A DNA stretch of 64,000 nt. Source: Ophiobolus disseminans. Taxonomy: Eukaryota; Ascomycota; Dothideomycetes; Pleosporales; Phaeosphaeriaceae. The notes below the pieces were generated by a model, which was not told where the DNA came from, did not search any database, and saw only the letters and a program-made list of their open reading frames with translations. Position 1 is the first letter of the stretch. Each line of letters starts with the position of its first letter. The stretch covers positions 1,094,495 through 1,158,494 of the forward strand of contig MU006223.1 of assembly GCA_010093685.1 (NCBI GenBank), read 5' to 3'. Below are positions 12,294 to 23,406 of the stretch, piece after piece. Position numbers and translations under genes: made by a program.

Positions 12294-12916
12294 GGGAGGT
12301 ACCACGTGCGTATGAGGTACGGCACTACGGCTTCACCCAGGAACGCGAAGTTTGGCGAGTTCAAATGTGCTCTATACGATCTGGTTGTGCTTGAGATGGT
12401 GCTGTGGGAAGACTTCCCAAACCCATGGACTGCAAGGCTGGATTGCGGCGAAGATTGGCTTCCGATTGGCCAGGGAAGCTCGGGGTAGACCATGGTACTC
12501 AGATAGGTGTCCAGTCTGCAAAAGGCATGGGAACAGATATGAAGTAGTAGCAAAAGCACTCAAGGCACCAGTGATTCAATATTGACCAAGCCTGGCTTAT
12601 TTTCCCTGCGGTGTGCTGGCGTTGAAGCGGCGGCGTCAATGTGTCCTTTGATGAAAGAGCCAGGTGTCGAAAAGTTCCGCTCACAGGGAAGCTCCAATCA
12701 TATAAACGACACCCACGACGAAACGCCTAACGACGTCCAACTCTGTCCACAACTTCACACTCGCCTGGGATAGATTCCCTCTTTCCTTCCTTTACCAACT
12801 TGCCCTCCCCACCCACTCAACCCCCAGATCTCGTCTCCTCAACCGCCGCAACCCCCACGTTGCGCTTCGTGTACCTGCCACCACCACCACTCCTACCACC
12901 CACACTCCCACACAAC
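12294..12916. other. Promoter-bearing intergenic region upstream of the ER chaperone
   Basis: About 0.6 kb between tandem plus-strand genes. It contains CCAAT at 12694-12698 directly before a TATAAA, then a C-rich pyrimidine tract leading to the start codon. No clean unfolded-protein-response element could be assigned by eye. Confidence 0.5.
12701..12706 (+). promoter_or_regulatory. TATA box candidate for the Lhs1/HYOU1 gene
   Basis: TATAAA preceded by CCAAT seven bases upstream, 211 bases before the start codon and followed by a CT-rich leader. This arrangement is common in inducible fungal promoters. Position-based inference only. Confidence 0.35.
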
Positions 12917-15900
12917 ATGGCGCCCCCCGGCCGCCGGAGAGCGAGTCTCTCGCCGGCAACAATGCTGCTCGGCCTTTTCTTCCTCTTCTCGTCAACCGCA
13001 TCGGCCGCATCGGCGGTACTGGGTGTGGACCTGGGCACCGAGTACATCAAAGCCGTGCTCGTGAAGCCGGGCATGCCCCTTGAGATTGTCCTCACCAAAG
13101 ACTCGAAGCGCAAGGAGACATCCGCACTCGCATTCAAGCCGTCTAAGAGCGGGGCATACGCATCCGGATCGTACCCTGAGCGCTTCTACGGCGGCGATGC
13201 GATTGCGCTACAGGCGAGGTTTCCGGGCGACGTGTACCCCAACCTGAAGCACCTCCTCGGCGTGGCGAGCGACAGCGATGTGGTCGGCGTATACAAGGAG
13301 CGGTACCCTGCGCTCGAGGTCACGGGCACAGAGGGGCGTGACACGGTCAGCTTCAAGAGCGGCACGTTTGCTGCCGCCGAGGACAAGCTCTTCTCCATCG
13401 AGGAGCTGCTGGCCATGGAGCTGAAGAACGTCAGGGAGAACGCAAAGGCCTTGGCGGGCAAGGGCTCCGATGTCCAGGACGTCGTCTTCACCGTCCCGCC
13501 CTTTTACACCGTCGCCGAGAGGCGCGCACTTGAGGTCTCGGCGCGCTTGGCTGGCATGAAGGTTCTCGGTGTCGTGTCGGACAGCCTGGCTGTCGGCATC
13601 AACTACGCCGTGAGCAGGACCTTCCCGGACATTACAAAGGATGGCAAGGCCGAGATCAACATGGTCTTCGACATGGGCGCGGGCTCTACCTCTGCTACCG
13701 TTCTTCAGTTCGCGGGTAGGACTGTCAAGGACAAGGGGAAGCGCAACAAGACTATTCAGGAGGTGCAAGTCCTCGGTGTTGGCTGGGACAAGACCCTCGG
13801 AGGCGATGCGCTCAACTCGCTCATCGTGGACGACATGGTGTCTTCCTTTGTTGCACTCCCAAGCGCGAAGAGCGCCTCCATCACCGCTGAGCAGGTTAAG
13901 GGTCATGGGCGTACGGCTGCGAAGCTCTTCAAGGAAGCTGAGCGTATTCGCCAGGTTCTGAGCGCCAACAGCGAGACTTCCGCTTTCTTCGACGGCCTTT
14001 ATGAGGACGTGGATTTCCGATACAAGCTTTCGCGCGCCACTCTTGAGAAGCTCTTCGCCGATTACGCCGCACGAATCGACATCCCCATCAAGGCCGCCCT
14101 AAAGGCCGCTGGTCTGACCTGGAAGGACATCGATTCCGTCATTGTCCACGGAGGCGCAACACGTATGCCCTTTGTCCAAAACCGTCTCGAGAAGCTCGCA
14201 ACCAAGGCTAAGCTCCGAGCCAACGTCAACTCCGATGAGGCTGCGGTGTTCGGTGCCGCTTTCAAGGCTGCTGGTCTCAGCCCGTCATTCCGAGTCAAGG
14301 AGATCCGCGATGCTGATGTGCAGGGCTACGAGCACGGCATCCAGTACTCGTTCAACCTCAAGGACCGCGACCAGAAGATCTTCACGCCCCATACTAAGCT
14401 CGGAGCCACCAAGGATCTGCCGTTCCAGATGATGGGCGAGTTCGAGTTTGTTGTCTACCAGGCAATTCCTGGAGTCAAGGGCGCTGTGTCCAAACAACCA
14501 GTTCTGCACTTCTCGAGTGGAAATCTCACTCGGGTCGTCACCAAGATGATCGACGACGATAAGTGCGACCGCGAATCTTTCAACAACTACGTCCAGGTCA
14601 GGTTGAGTCCTGTCACTGGTGTTCCCGAGGTTCTATCAGCTTGGGTCACTTGCGAGAGCGACTCGGCAGACACAAAGGGCGGCATCGTTGACGGCGTCAA
14701 GAACCTGTTCGGCATGGGTGGCAAGAAGGATCAAGAACCGTTGAAAGAAAGCGAGAGCGCTTCTAGTTCGGCTTCGTCTTCTGGCTCTTCTGCGTCTTCC
14801 TCGTCATCGTCCGCCAAAGCTGGAAGCAGCGAAGCTGCAAAGACTGAGGAGAAGAAGAAAAAGGTTGTTCGCTCGGCGATCACATACGATGTTAAGCAGC
14901 TTGGCTATGAGAAGCATCCCCGCAAGGAGCTCAAGAGGATGCAGGATAGGTGAGTTCCTAGAACACTATAGGTGACAAGACATCAAACTAACAACATGCA
15001 GACTCGCCGCCTTCGACTCTTCCGACAAGTCTCGTCGCACGCGCGAGGAGGTCCTGAACTCTTTGGAAGCCTTCACGTACCGCTCTCGCGACTACCTAGA
15101 GGATGAGTCCTTCATCGGCGCCTCTATCGAAACAGTGCGAACCACACTAGAGGAGAAGCTCAGTGCTGCCTCTGACTGGATTTACTCCGAGGGTGCTGAA
15201 GCTAATGAGAAGGATCTCAAGGCGAAGCTAAAGGAACTCGAAGACGTTGTCAACCCAGTGCTGAAGCGCAAAACAGAAGCTATTAAGCGCCCCGATGCCA
15301 TCAAGGAATTGAAGGACACCATCGCCCATCTCAAGGAGGTCGTCCAGCTTGTCGACAGCCAGATCAAGACTCAATCCCACGACAGCTCCAAGAGCAGCGA
15401 ATCAGTATCTTCCAGGGCTTCCGCAACACCTTCGCCTTCCTCCTCGGCTGATCCTCTCGATGATCTCGACGAAGATGACACCAAGGCATCCTCGTCAGCA
15501 GAAGCAGTTGAGCCCGAGATTACCGAGGTCCCCACCGTTTACACAGACGACGACCTCAAAAAGCTCGAGGAGCTCTCCGCTTCGGCGCAGAAGTGGCTCG
15601 ATGAAAACGTCGCCAAGCAGGAGAAGCTGAAGGCTACCGACGATCCAGCCTTCACGGTCAAAGACCTCGAAGCCGAGAAGAAGCGCATGGACGACGTCAT
15701 TATGGACATGATGATGAAGAAGATGCGTCACTTCAAGCCGCCCACGCAGAAACCAAAGGCAAAGCCCAAGCCAAAGAAGGCCAAGAAATCGAAGAAAGAT
15801 AGCAAGAAATCCACCGCAACCGAGGAGAAAGATCCCATCGCTCCTGTATCCCCTGAAGACGATACCAAGGGCCCAACGGATGAGGAGCTAGCTGATGCCC

Positions 15901-16094
15901 TCAAGAAGGCGGGCCTTAATTCCGAAGGCATCAAGCTCAAGTCCTTTGGCGCGAAAGATGAGATGGAGGATTCGGTGGGCAGGAAATTGAAGAAGCTGAA
16001 TATCGATAAGGATTCTAGCGAGGAGGATATTTTGCGCGCGATTGATGAGTTGACGAAGGGGAAGGGGGAGGAGAGGGGGCATGATGAGTTGTAG
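12917..16094 (+). CDS. LHS1: ER-lumenal Hsp70-like chaperone (Lhs1/HYOU1/GRP170)
   Basis: Nucleotide-exchange partner of BiP/Kar2 that helps protein import into the ER and folding. Exons 12917-14949 and 15002-16094 (52-base intron) give 1041 residues. ATG 12917 is the first in-frame ATG and opens a signal peptide of about 31 residues. The Hsp70 ATPase domain begins at VLGVDLGTEYIKAVLV; phosphate-binding segments FDMGAGSTSAT and IVHGGATRMPFVQ are present. The substrate-binding part carries a Ser-rich linker near residues 615-640. The helical lid follows, with acidic and Lys-rich low-complexity stretches typical of the 170-kDa class. The last four residues are HDEL, the ER retrieval signal, which fixes the compartment. 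The length fits the family. Confidence 0.95.
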
Positions 16095-16361
16095 AGCAGA
16101 AAAACTTTCGTAGGCATGTGAGGGGTGGGGGGTGAGATAGATCTGTATGTGTATATGCGATCAATCGAGCGAAGTAGAGAGTTTTAGATGGATGTGGAGG
16201 CTATTTTTGCGGGAGATGATGATATCAATCAATGTCATGAAGATTATTGTACTTCGTAGACATCTCGTTTCTTTGTGAGTCTAGTCATACTGAAGGTGAC
16301 ACCGGAATGGAATAACCAATATCATCCCTGCGGTATGGCTCGAGAACATGAGGTTGATAAA

Positions 16362-17718
16362 TCAAACAATGCGTGCATCGCGTTCATACGAATCAACCCC
16401 CGCCGTTCGCCCATCGCTCGCAACGCCTCTGCTCAAAGTCCAGCTCGCGTGTATGGTCTGTCTCTTCCTGTCCCTCGGTTTCACGGGCCATGGGAACTCT
16501 AGTTCGGGATCGCGCTGCGCCTGTACGATACGCTCTGCAATTCCTTCACTCTGTCCATCTCGTTCACTCACGGCGATTACTTCCTCCCTTGGTCTAGCGA
16601 TAAATTCCGCAAAAGTGGGTTCCCGCGCCCTCGCACAAACTGTCTGGTTCCCCATACTCATACCTTTGTCCCTAACTTCCGTGGATGGGCTGTTATGTTG
16701 CGGACTGGAGCTTCCGTCCGAAGGCTTGCTGGATCGAAAGCTCCGCGACATATGGTGTACGCAACTCTCCAACACACTCGAATTCTGCGCGGTGCTAACG
16801 AGCCGCTTGAGAAACGGACGCAGTGTGGCCAAGCAGCCGGCTATGATGCTGGCTCCGCATTCGATGGTGGACCAGGTGGAGATGTTGACGGCGTTCCAGA
16901 AGAAGTCGTCGGTTTGGGTGATGCCGTCGACATAGCGGAAGCGGAGTATGGAGCAGATGACGCCGCTGTTGTTTGAGTCAGTTGTGATGTGTTTGAGACA
17001 GATATAAGAGTACTTACAGGGTGGCGAGGCACAGTATAAACCCGACAGAAAACTTCGACTGGCGTGACATGTTTGCGTTCCAAAGGATCATGACCGGCAG
17101 AGCAATGAAGACGACATCCGTCAGGGTGGTAAAAGCAGCTTGTTGATATGCGACAAAACGGTCGAGGCTTTGTGGTGTACACTGCTTGGAAAGCTGTTGC
17201 TCAACGTATTTCTCGATGTTCGAGCCGCATCTGAATAGGCAGTAAAAGAATGCTGCTGCGGATGAAAAGACATTGAGCCCGACGTTGGCGTATATGATGC
17301 CTCTCTGCCAGGGTTTGACAATAATGCGTGCAAAGAAGATTCCCAATGAGACCTTGAGCATCATCATAGACATGATGTATGTTGCTTCGCTGACGACGAC
17401 CCACTTGGTGAGGAGTTGGAGCTGGGCGATATCGCGTATGTGAGTGCCACCCCCGTTGCTCCCGATGTATAGAAGTGCGCCACAGTAAACTGTGAAGATC
17501 ATCTATGGCGTCGGTTAGCTCTGACTGTTTCTTGGTGTCGTTGATCGTACGCCTGCAAGTATCATGGTCGAGTCATCCCAGCCAAAGTTCGATATGATGA
17601 ATGTGCGCGTCCATATCCGAAGTAGTATGAAGAACCATGAGAGCACCAGGAAAGCAATCGTTATCCTCTCCTGCTGTTCGCCTGATTGAGCAACACTATC
17701 ATCGCTGTGCCGAGCCAT
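16362..17718 (-). CDS. Rhodopsin-domain integral membrane protein (Pth11-like fold)
   Basis: Seven-helix plasma-membrane type protein of the large fungal 'rhodopsin domain' family; some relatives act as surface or host sensors, but most have no known role. Exons 17718-17551, 17502-17018 and 16965-16362 with introns of 48 and 52 bases give 418 residues. TM1 is about residues 17-36, followed by the family signature GWDDSTMILAG near 43-56. After the helices comes a long soluble C-terminal tail from about residue 265, rich in Ser, Arg and Glu. Its 3' end faces the Lhs1 gene 267 bases away. The reading joins cleanly at both introns. No CFEM domain is present, unlike canonical Pth11. Confidence 0.85.
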
Positions 17719-18975
17719 ACCGGCTATGAGGAGTGAATTTCCGCTATAGAACGGGTTAGAAGAGGATGGACTGGACGTTCATGGTGGCCTACGTGCCGAA
17801 CGATAAATTGGCGAGTTAGTGATGTGCAAGCGCCAAACAGTATGTTCGTGCCTCAAAAGAGCGGTAGATAAAGAATGGTCGTGGGGCGAGCTGTCGGTGG
17901 CTTGGAGGCAGCATATTAGGGTACTGCTCAAGTCGAAGCCCATGTCGCACGACGTCGTCCTGCACGCCACGTTAAAAGCGTTGCTACACAAATGTGGGAC
18001 AAACGTCGGTGACGGAATTGCCGGGTCGTGTCTAGCTGAGGAGAGAATAGACGTAGATCCTGTAAAGATTCGACGCAGGATTCATATTTGTTTTTGCGTC
18101 TCAAGTAGACGAAAAGAAAGCATCCTGTGCTTAGGACACTTGACGGAGCTGGACAACAAATAGGCCTGGTGAGCTGAGCTGCAAGATCGGCTCCATTGAC
18201 AATCCATCAGCTGTCGGTGCGCCAGTAACATCTCTTAAAGATGCTGGCATCTTGTCACGTCGTTGACAGCTGCGATTCGTTCGGAGGTATATCAAAACAA
18301 ACTTCTGGCGCCATTGGGCCCTGGCATTTGTGAAACCGCGTAGCGAAGTCGTACTGGCTTCGAGTAAGCTACGAGGATTATATGACAACGATTGGTGGAC
18401 CTGAACTGCACGCGTACAGAAGCGTGCTGTTGTAAGACCATATACAGAGAGTGCTGTGGAGGAGTGTTGCAGGAGAGCGTGTGGTGGACGAAAATGGCAA
18501 CGACCCAATTTCCGGGCGCTTGGCTTCACCACTCAAAACAGCACCTCGACCTCGACCCTAGTCTGCGACATCATCGAGCAGCAAACGGCGACACACGAGT
18601 TTGCGCAGATAGTCTGGGTATGATTGATGCAGGCATGGCGTAGCACAATCCCGAATGTACCACCGAAGGGATCCAGGTTCCGGCTTTTGCGCGCAACTAC
18701 CACTCGTCACGGGGCTTCGATCGGTGCCAGCGCCACGATAATGCAACAGCGAAACCAGATTTAAGACATTATACACTACTCGCTCGTTCCGCTGCAAGGA
18801 GCCCAAGCAGCCTAAGCGTCAGCCTTTCCCGCCTTCGCCACTTGCTTCTCACCTCAACCCTAGTCCCCAAGATCTCAACTGCACATCGACTCGCAATCCC
18901 TGCATATTCTGCGGGTACCCTTATGAAAGGCAAATTCACTCTGTCTTATCTACTAGCATTGACGAAGATACATCC
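17719..18975. other. Divergent intergenic region, no supported gene
   Basis: About 1.26 kb between the divergent rhodopsin-domain and APC10 genes. The longest frames (about 115-133 codons near 17819-18532) lack any recognisable motif. No tRNA or repeat was seen. Confidence 0.5.
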
Positions 18976-20142
18976 ATGCCATCATCCGCACGCCACCGAG
19001 CACCACCACCTCAACCTTCCGACACCGACAGCGAACCAGACCAGCACCCTCACGCACGTGCCATGGATCCTAACGAAATGGAAGACGAAGACATGGACGA
19101 CCAACTCGTCGGCGTAGAAGGCGAGGAAGATCTCTCGGACGAAAATGAAGATGATGCCCTCGCCTCCCCACATGCCGCGTCCCCCGTCGCTCTCAACCTT
19201 TCTCCTCCTCCACCCTACCTGCGAGAAATCAGCACATTGGCCTCGTGGACCGTATCATCAAGTAAGCCCGGATGCAGTATACCTCAGCTGCGTGATCCGT
19301 CGCCAAACTTGTTCTGGCAGAGCGATGGCCCGCAGCCGCACTATCTCAACATTCACTTCTTCAAGCTCGTCCGAATCGTGGGATTGAGGCTGTACCTCGA
19401 TTTCGAGCAAGATGAATCTTACACGCCTACTCGCATCGTGTTCCTCGCTGGAAGCGGCATGAACGACCTCGTCGAGTGGGGCGAGATGAAGCTCGAGAGT
19501 CCACGGGGCTGGGTGTGGGCCGACTTCACTGGCGTGGGAGATCCAGACTCAGACGACGACGAAGAGGCAGAAGAGGAGAACGAAGGAGTCAGGATGAGTA
19601 TTGGCCCAACTGGCACTGCAGCAGTGAACGGACATAGACCGCAAGCAAACGACGCATCTTCCGACTCAGAAAACATTCCCCAGCAACGCACGCGCGACGA
19701 TGCAATGCTCATCGACCAACAAGCTCATGCCCACCAAACCCCCCAACAACACACCCACGACCTCCGTCACGCGCATACACAAACCCCCATCTTCCCCACC
19801 CCTTCCCTTCCCCGCCCGCGCCAATCCCGCCCCCGCGTACCCTTCACATCCCTCTCCCCCAACCCGCAATCCGCCGCCCTCGTACCCGCACCCCGACGCC
19901 CCAAGATGCCCGTCCTGCGCGCCCATCTCGTGCAGATCAAGATACTCGAGAACCACCAAAACGGCAAAGACACGCATCTGCGCGGCTTGCAGGTGTTTGC
20001 GCGGAACGACGAGAAGGAGAGTACGGTGGCAAGGAAGGGCAAGCTGGGCGGAAGTGGCGATGGCGGGAAGAAGGGGAAGAGGAGAGAGAGGTATGATGAG
20101 GAGCTTGGTGGGGGGTTTGATTTGGAGGGTGGGATACGGTAG
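18976..20142 (+). CDS. APC10: Anaphase-promoting complex subunit 10 (Doc1)
   Basis: Substrate-receptor subunit of the APC/C ubiquitin ligase, working with Cdc20/Cdh1 to hold destruction-box substrates. Single exon, 388 residues. Residues 1-75 are acidic and disordered. The DOC domain starts at LREISTLASWTVSSSKPG (82-99) and includes LFWQSDGPQPHYLNIHF and DESYTPTRIVFLAG. It is interrupted after WADFTGVGD (about 189) by roughly 120 acidic and Pro/His-rich residues. It resumes at about residue 310 with VQIKILENHQNGKDTHLRGL. The protein ends in Ile-Arg, the conserved IR tail that docks on TPR subunits such as Cdc27. The insertion makes it about twice the length of human or budding-yeast APC10. 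Confidence 0.93.
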   Translation: MPSSARHRAPPPQPSDTDSEPDQHPHARAMDPNEMEDEDMDDQLVGVEGEEDLSDENEDDALASPHAASPVALNLSPPPPYLREISTLASWTVSSSKPGCSIPQLRDPSPNLFWQSDGPQPHYLNIHFFKLVRIVGLRLYLDFEQDESYTPTRIVFLAGSGMNDLVEWGEMKLESPRGWVWADFTGVGDPDSDDDEEAEEENEGVRMSIGPTGTAAVNGHRPQANDASSDSENIPQQRTRDDAMLIDQQAHAHQTPQQHTHDLRHAHTQTPIFPTPSLPRPRQSRPRVPFTSLSPNPQSAALVPAPRRPKMPVLRAHLVQIKILENHQNGKDTHLRGLQVFARNDEKESTVARKGKLGGSGDGGKKGKRRERYDEELGGGFDLEGGIR

Positions 20143-20464
20143 ATTCAAGTGCGAAAGGCCTGGGATGCAACATGGCCTTGCACTACAAATCTGCGAATAA
20201 AACTAGTATTACTTGAAGAAAAGACAGCAACACGGAATCCCAGAAAGCAAAAATTAACAAGCTATAGTTCTCATCTGGTTTGTCTGCTTTGCTCAAACTC
20301 TCCGTTTCCCTTTCAATTCATTCCATTCCATTCCCTCGCCAGTGGCTAGCGCCTGAGATGATGAAATCTATGCATCACCCAACCCCATTTTGAAAGGAAA
20401 AAGATATCCGAACCCATCATTTTGATGCCAATGAAGCTATCGTATACATGTCCCTCTCTTCACC
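20143..20464. other. Convergent 3' region
   Basis: About 0.3 kb between the convergent APC10 and elongase genes. T/A-rich 3' UTR-like sequence with nothing further recognised. Confidence 0.5.
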
Positions 20465-22681
20465 TCAGAACAGACCTTTACCCTCATCCTTTTCGAGCGT
20501 GTTGTTGATGTCCTTTGGCTCAGGCTCAGACTCTGGCTTTTGTACTTGGTCGTCTGTCGGCTCCTCGGCGTCTTCCCTCTTGACGAGGACGCCTGACTCC
20601 TCAGTCTCCTTGGGCTGCTTCTTCTTCTGTGGAAGCTTGGACTTCTTCTCCTTCTTGTTGCCGGCGGTTTCCCAGCCTTGGTCGTCGTTGGCGTTGCCGT
20701 TAGGCTTCTCCGACTTATCATTTGCCTTTTGCGTTTGTTGCTGTGCCTTTTGGCTAACATCATCTGCCTCCTTCTTGGCATTGTCCTTGGCATCGCTGGC
20801 CTTGTCCTTTGCGGCTTCGGTATACGGCTTGGACTCCTTCTCGACCTTGTCTTTGGCTTCTTTTGAATGCTCCTTGACGTTCTCCCTGGCCTCCTTTGCT
20901 TGCCCCTTCGCGTTCTCCTTAGCGTCTCTCGCTTGCTTCTCAGCGTTGTTCTTCGCCTCTCCCGCCTTGCCGGAAAGATCGTTGTAAACCTGCTTGGCTT
21001 TCTTGCCCACCGTCTGTGCGCCCTCATCAATCTCTTGCAGCTGCTGGTTCACCTTCCGTTTGACATCATCGACAAACTTCTTATTTGCTGGGCTGAGACT
21101 GCCGAGTCGCTCGTCCTTGTCAAAGCCGTTAGCTTTGATCTTGCGGCCGCGCACGGTGTCCTTCGACTTGTTAAATGCGGTAGACACGGCGTCCTCGGCA
21201 GACTTGCCGAGAGACTCAAGCTCGCGCTCGACGCCGTGAGCAGCATCCTTGGTAGCTTTAGAAATGGCGGTGTGCTTGGTCTGATGTTTGGTGTTGGGCG
21301 ACGTGCGGCTGAGGTACGACTTGAAGAAGAAGCGCATGAAGAGTATGGTAAGCGGCGCGAGGTAGATCATGTTGAGGTAGATGGCGAAGGCCTGGCCTGA
21401 CGTGTCGATGCAGGGCACGGACTGGTACTCGGTGCGGTAGACAAGCCTGTTCACCGTCTCGTGCGGGTGGTGGAAGAAGTGTTCAACGGGGTGTTCGGGA
21501 CGTTTGCCGGCAGCCAATCGCTGCTGTTGTAGCTGCTGCTGCTGGTAGAACGGGACAGGCTGGCCAGGAACAGCAATGTTCTCGGCGAGGCCTTCGTCGC
21601 CAGCTGCACGGTAGATGAGCTTCCTAAGGAAAGCCACGGCAGCGCCAGTCGCCGTGGGAAGCGCCTCAGCAATAGAGCTTGTAGCGGACACCACGGCTGA
21701 CGAGACACTCGACGAAGTGAGCTTCGGCGCAACCTTGTCGACAACGTTGTATGCAACCGAGACCGGGACGGTGTATGACACGAACAGATGGACAGCAGCA
21801 TATGCCGAGCCGACCAGGAACTGCGTGATCTGGAGCGTGGTAAGGGTGCGCTTGACGGCGTTGGGCACGCGGTAGCCGAGGGCAGAAACGGTGTAGTAGG
21901 TGTACATCATGGCGTGGATGCCCGAGTTGACCAGGACAAACATCCAGATGGGCGGGGCCATGAAGCGCATGCCGGCCCACATGCTGAGCATGGCGCCGGC
22001 GTGGTGGTACTTCTGGAGGGTGGTGCTGCGCTTGCCCTTTGCGAGGATGATGGCCGTGTCGAGCACCTCGTAGAACTTGGAGAGGTAGAACCACCAGCCC
22101 CAGAAGGCCAGGCCCTCGTTCCAGATGCGGCCGACGTCGGTGCTGTCGGGCAGGCCTGTGGCCGGGTCGATAAGGACGTTGGCGTTCCGGCTGGCCCAGC
22201 TGCCCGTGGTCGCGTTGTAGGTGACGGCGTCGCCGAGCCCGCGCGGGCCGTTGATCTTGCAGAGCGCGTCGACGGTGCCCACGACGGCGTTGGGCTCGCT
22301 GTAGTGGGGGAACGAGTGCTTCAGGGCGCGCACCATGGCGACGCACGTAACGGCAGAGTAGACGGCCAGGAAGACGTTGTGGAAGATGACGAAGGCGAAG
22401 AAGGGGCGCGTTTTCGCGATCCTCCACGCCTTGTTTCCATGCTGGCGGTTGTACCAGTTGAAGTAGGTGACAGTGACGGCGTAGACGGACGCGATGGCGA
22501 GCGGCACCTTATAGCCCAGCGCGCCCTCGAAGAGGCCCTGCGGGATATGAAAGGGGTTTGCGAACGTGGGCTCGCCGCTGTACGGGTTCGTGATGGGCGG
22601 CGGCGCAGAGTCTGGCGGGAACTTGAAGACGGACCACGCAGGAAATTCGGGCGTGTGTATCGACGGGCCGGCGCCAGACAT
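20465..22681 (-). CDS. ELO-family fatty-acid elongase with long charged C-terminal tail
   Basis: ELO proteins are ER membrane condensing enzymes that extend very-long-chain fatty acids. ATG 22681 is the first in-frame ATG, and the single exon encodes 738 residues, about twice the normal ELO length. The ELO core spans about residues 45-330, with multiple hydrophobic helices, FWGWWFYLSKFYEVLDTA (the KxxExxDT-type motif) and KYHHAGAMLSMW near 226. The usual HxxHH box is here QxYHH: the first His is replaced by Gln. From about residue 495 the protein becomes hydrophilic. Residues about 560-690 form an Ala/Lys/Glu-rich repetitive helix resembling LEA or apolipoprotein-like repeats, ending in an acidic tail. 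Whether it is catalytically active is uncertain. Confidence 0.85.
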   Translation of the reverse strand: MSGAGPSIHTPEFPAWSVFKFPPDSAPPPITNPYSGEPTFANPFHIPQGLFEGALGYKVPLAIASVYAVTVTYFNWYNRQHGNKAWRIAKTRPFFAFVIFHNVFLAVYSAVTCVAMVRALKHSFPHYSEPNAVVGTVDALCKINGPRGLGDAVTYNATTGSWASRNANVLIDPATGLPDSTDVGRIWNEGLAFWGWWFYLSKFYEVLDTAIILAKGKRSTTLQKYHHAGAMLSMWAGMRFMAPPIWMFVLVNSGIHAMMYTYYTVSALGYRVPNAVKRTLTTLQITQFLVGSAYAAVHLFVSYTVPVSVAYNVVDKVAPKLTSSSVSSAVVSATSSIAEALPTATGAAVAFLRKLIYRAAGDEGLAENIAVPGQPVPFYQQQQLQQQRLAAGKRPEHPVEHFFHHPHETVNRLVYRTEYQSVPCIDTSGQAFAIYLNMIYLAPLTILFMRFFFKSYLSRTSPNTKHQTKHTAISKATKDAAHGVERELESLGKSAEDAVSTAFNKSKDTVRGRKIKANGFDKDERLGSLSPANKKFVDDVKRKVNQQLQEIDEGAQTVGKKAKQVYNDLSGKAGEAKNNAEKQARDAKENAKGQAKEARENVKEHSKEAKDKVEKESKPYTEAAKDKASDAKDNAKKEADDVSQKAQQQTQKANDKSEKPNGNANDDQGWETAGNKKEKKSKLPQKKKQPKETEESGVLVKREDAEEPTDDQVQKPESEPEPKDINNTLEKDEGKGLF

Positions 22682-23406
22682 GATGGGCGTGCTTGCTGCG
22701 GGCTGGACGTGTAGTGAGGGCGGTGACGCGCGCTGGCGCTGCAAGATATGCGCGGGCTGGGGCAATTGGCGCGTCGTGGTGTGGAGAGGTCGGTGCGAGG
22801 CAGAAGGATGGTGTGGGCGCGCAGCGTGAGGCAGCTGTAACTTTTTCCCGCTAGGCCTGTGAGGTCACTGCGCAGTCTCTCAGCCCGCGCGTGTGGTCGT
22901 TGGTCGAGATTCCCTGTTGTTGAGCACGCGAGGCCGTCAACAAGTCGCTCGTCACCACGCTGTTTTATACCGTTATCTCGCGTGCACAAGGCCCGGTCTT
23001 GCCACGTCTTTGGTTCTCGCGACGCGGCTCTTTCGCTGCATCCAGCAGGCGCAAATATTTGCGTTTTGCTTGGATGCGAGGTAGTTGCGTCACACTAGCC
23101 CCCAGCGAATCGCAGCGGCTAGGTCAGCCGAGGCAGCGCCACATGCAGCCACGATTGATCTGCATCTGGCCGGGAACAAATATATTTGCCTAGGTACCTG
23201 TGTATGATATCGCAAGTCTAACGGGATGGGTACTGGCGAGGGGTGCTGTCACCATGTGTCGACAAGGATACACCGACCCTGAGAACGTGCTGGCCCAAGC
23301 TCCCAGTTCACCATGATCTTACCGTCTACGGGGAAGTGCCAAGTGCAAAAAGTTGGAGAATTATGGAGCAACAGTGCGAGGATATCTATAAGTTCAAAAA
23401 AGACGA
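22682..23406. other. Intergenic region, nothing recognised
   Basis: About 0.7 kb between two minus-strand genes. It should hold the elongase promoter. No supported gene, RNA or repeat. Confidence 0.5.

Noticed and set aside
13208..13906. 232-codon minus-strand ORF
   Set aside because: Antisense to the Hsp70 ATPase domain of Lhs1; the composition is typical of a reverse shadow.
21788..22714. 308-codon plus-strand ORF
   Set aside because: Exact antisense shadow of the elongase coding region; Gly/Asp/Val/Arg-rich translation with no domain.
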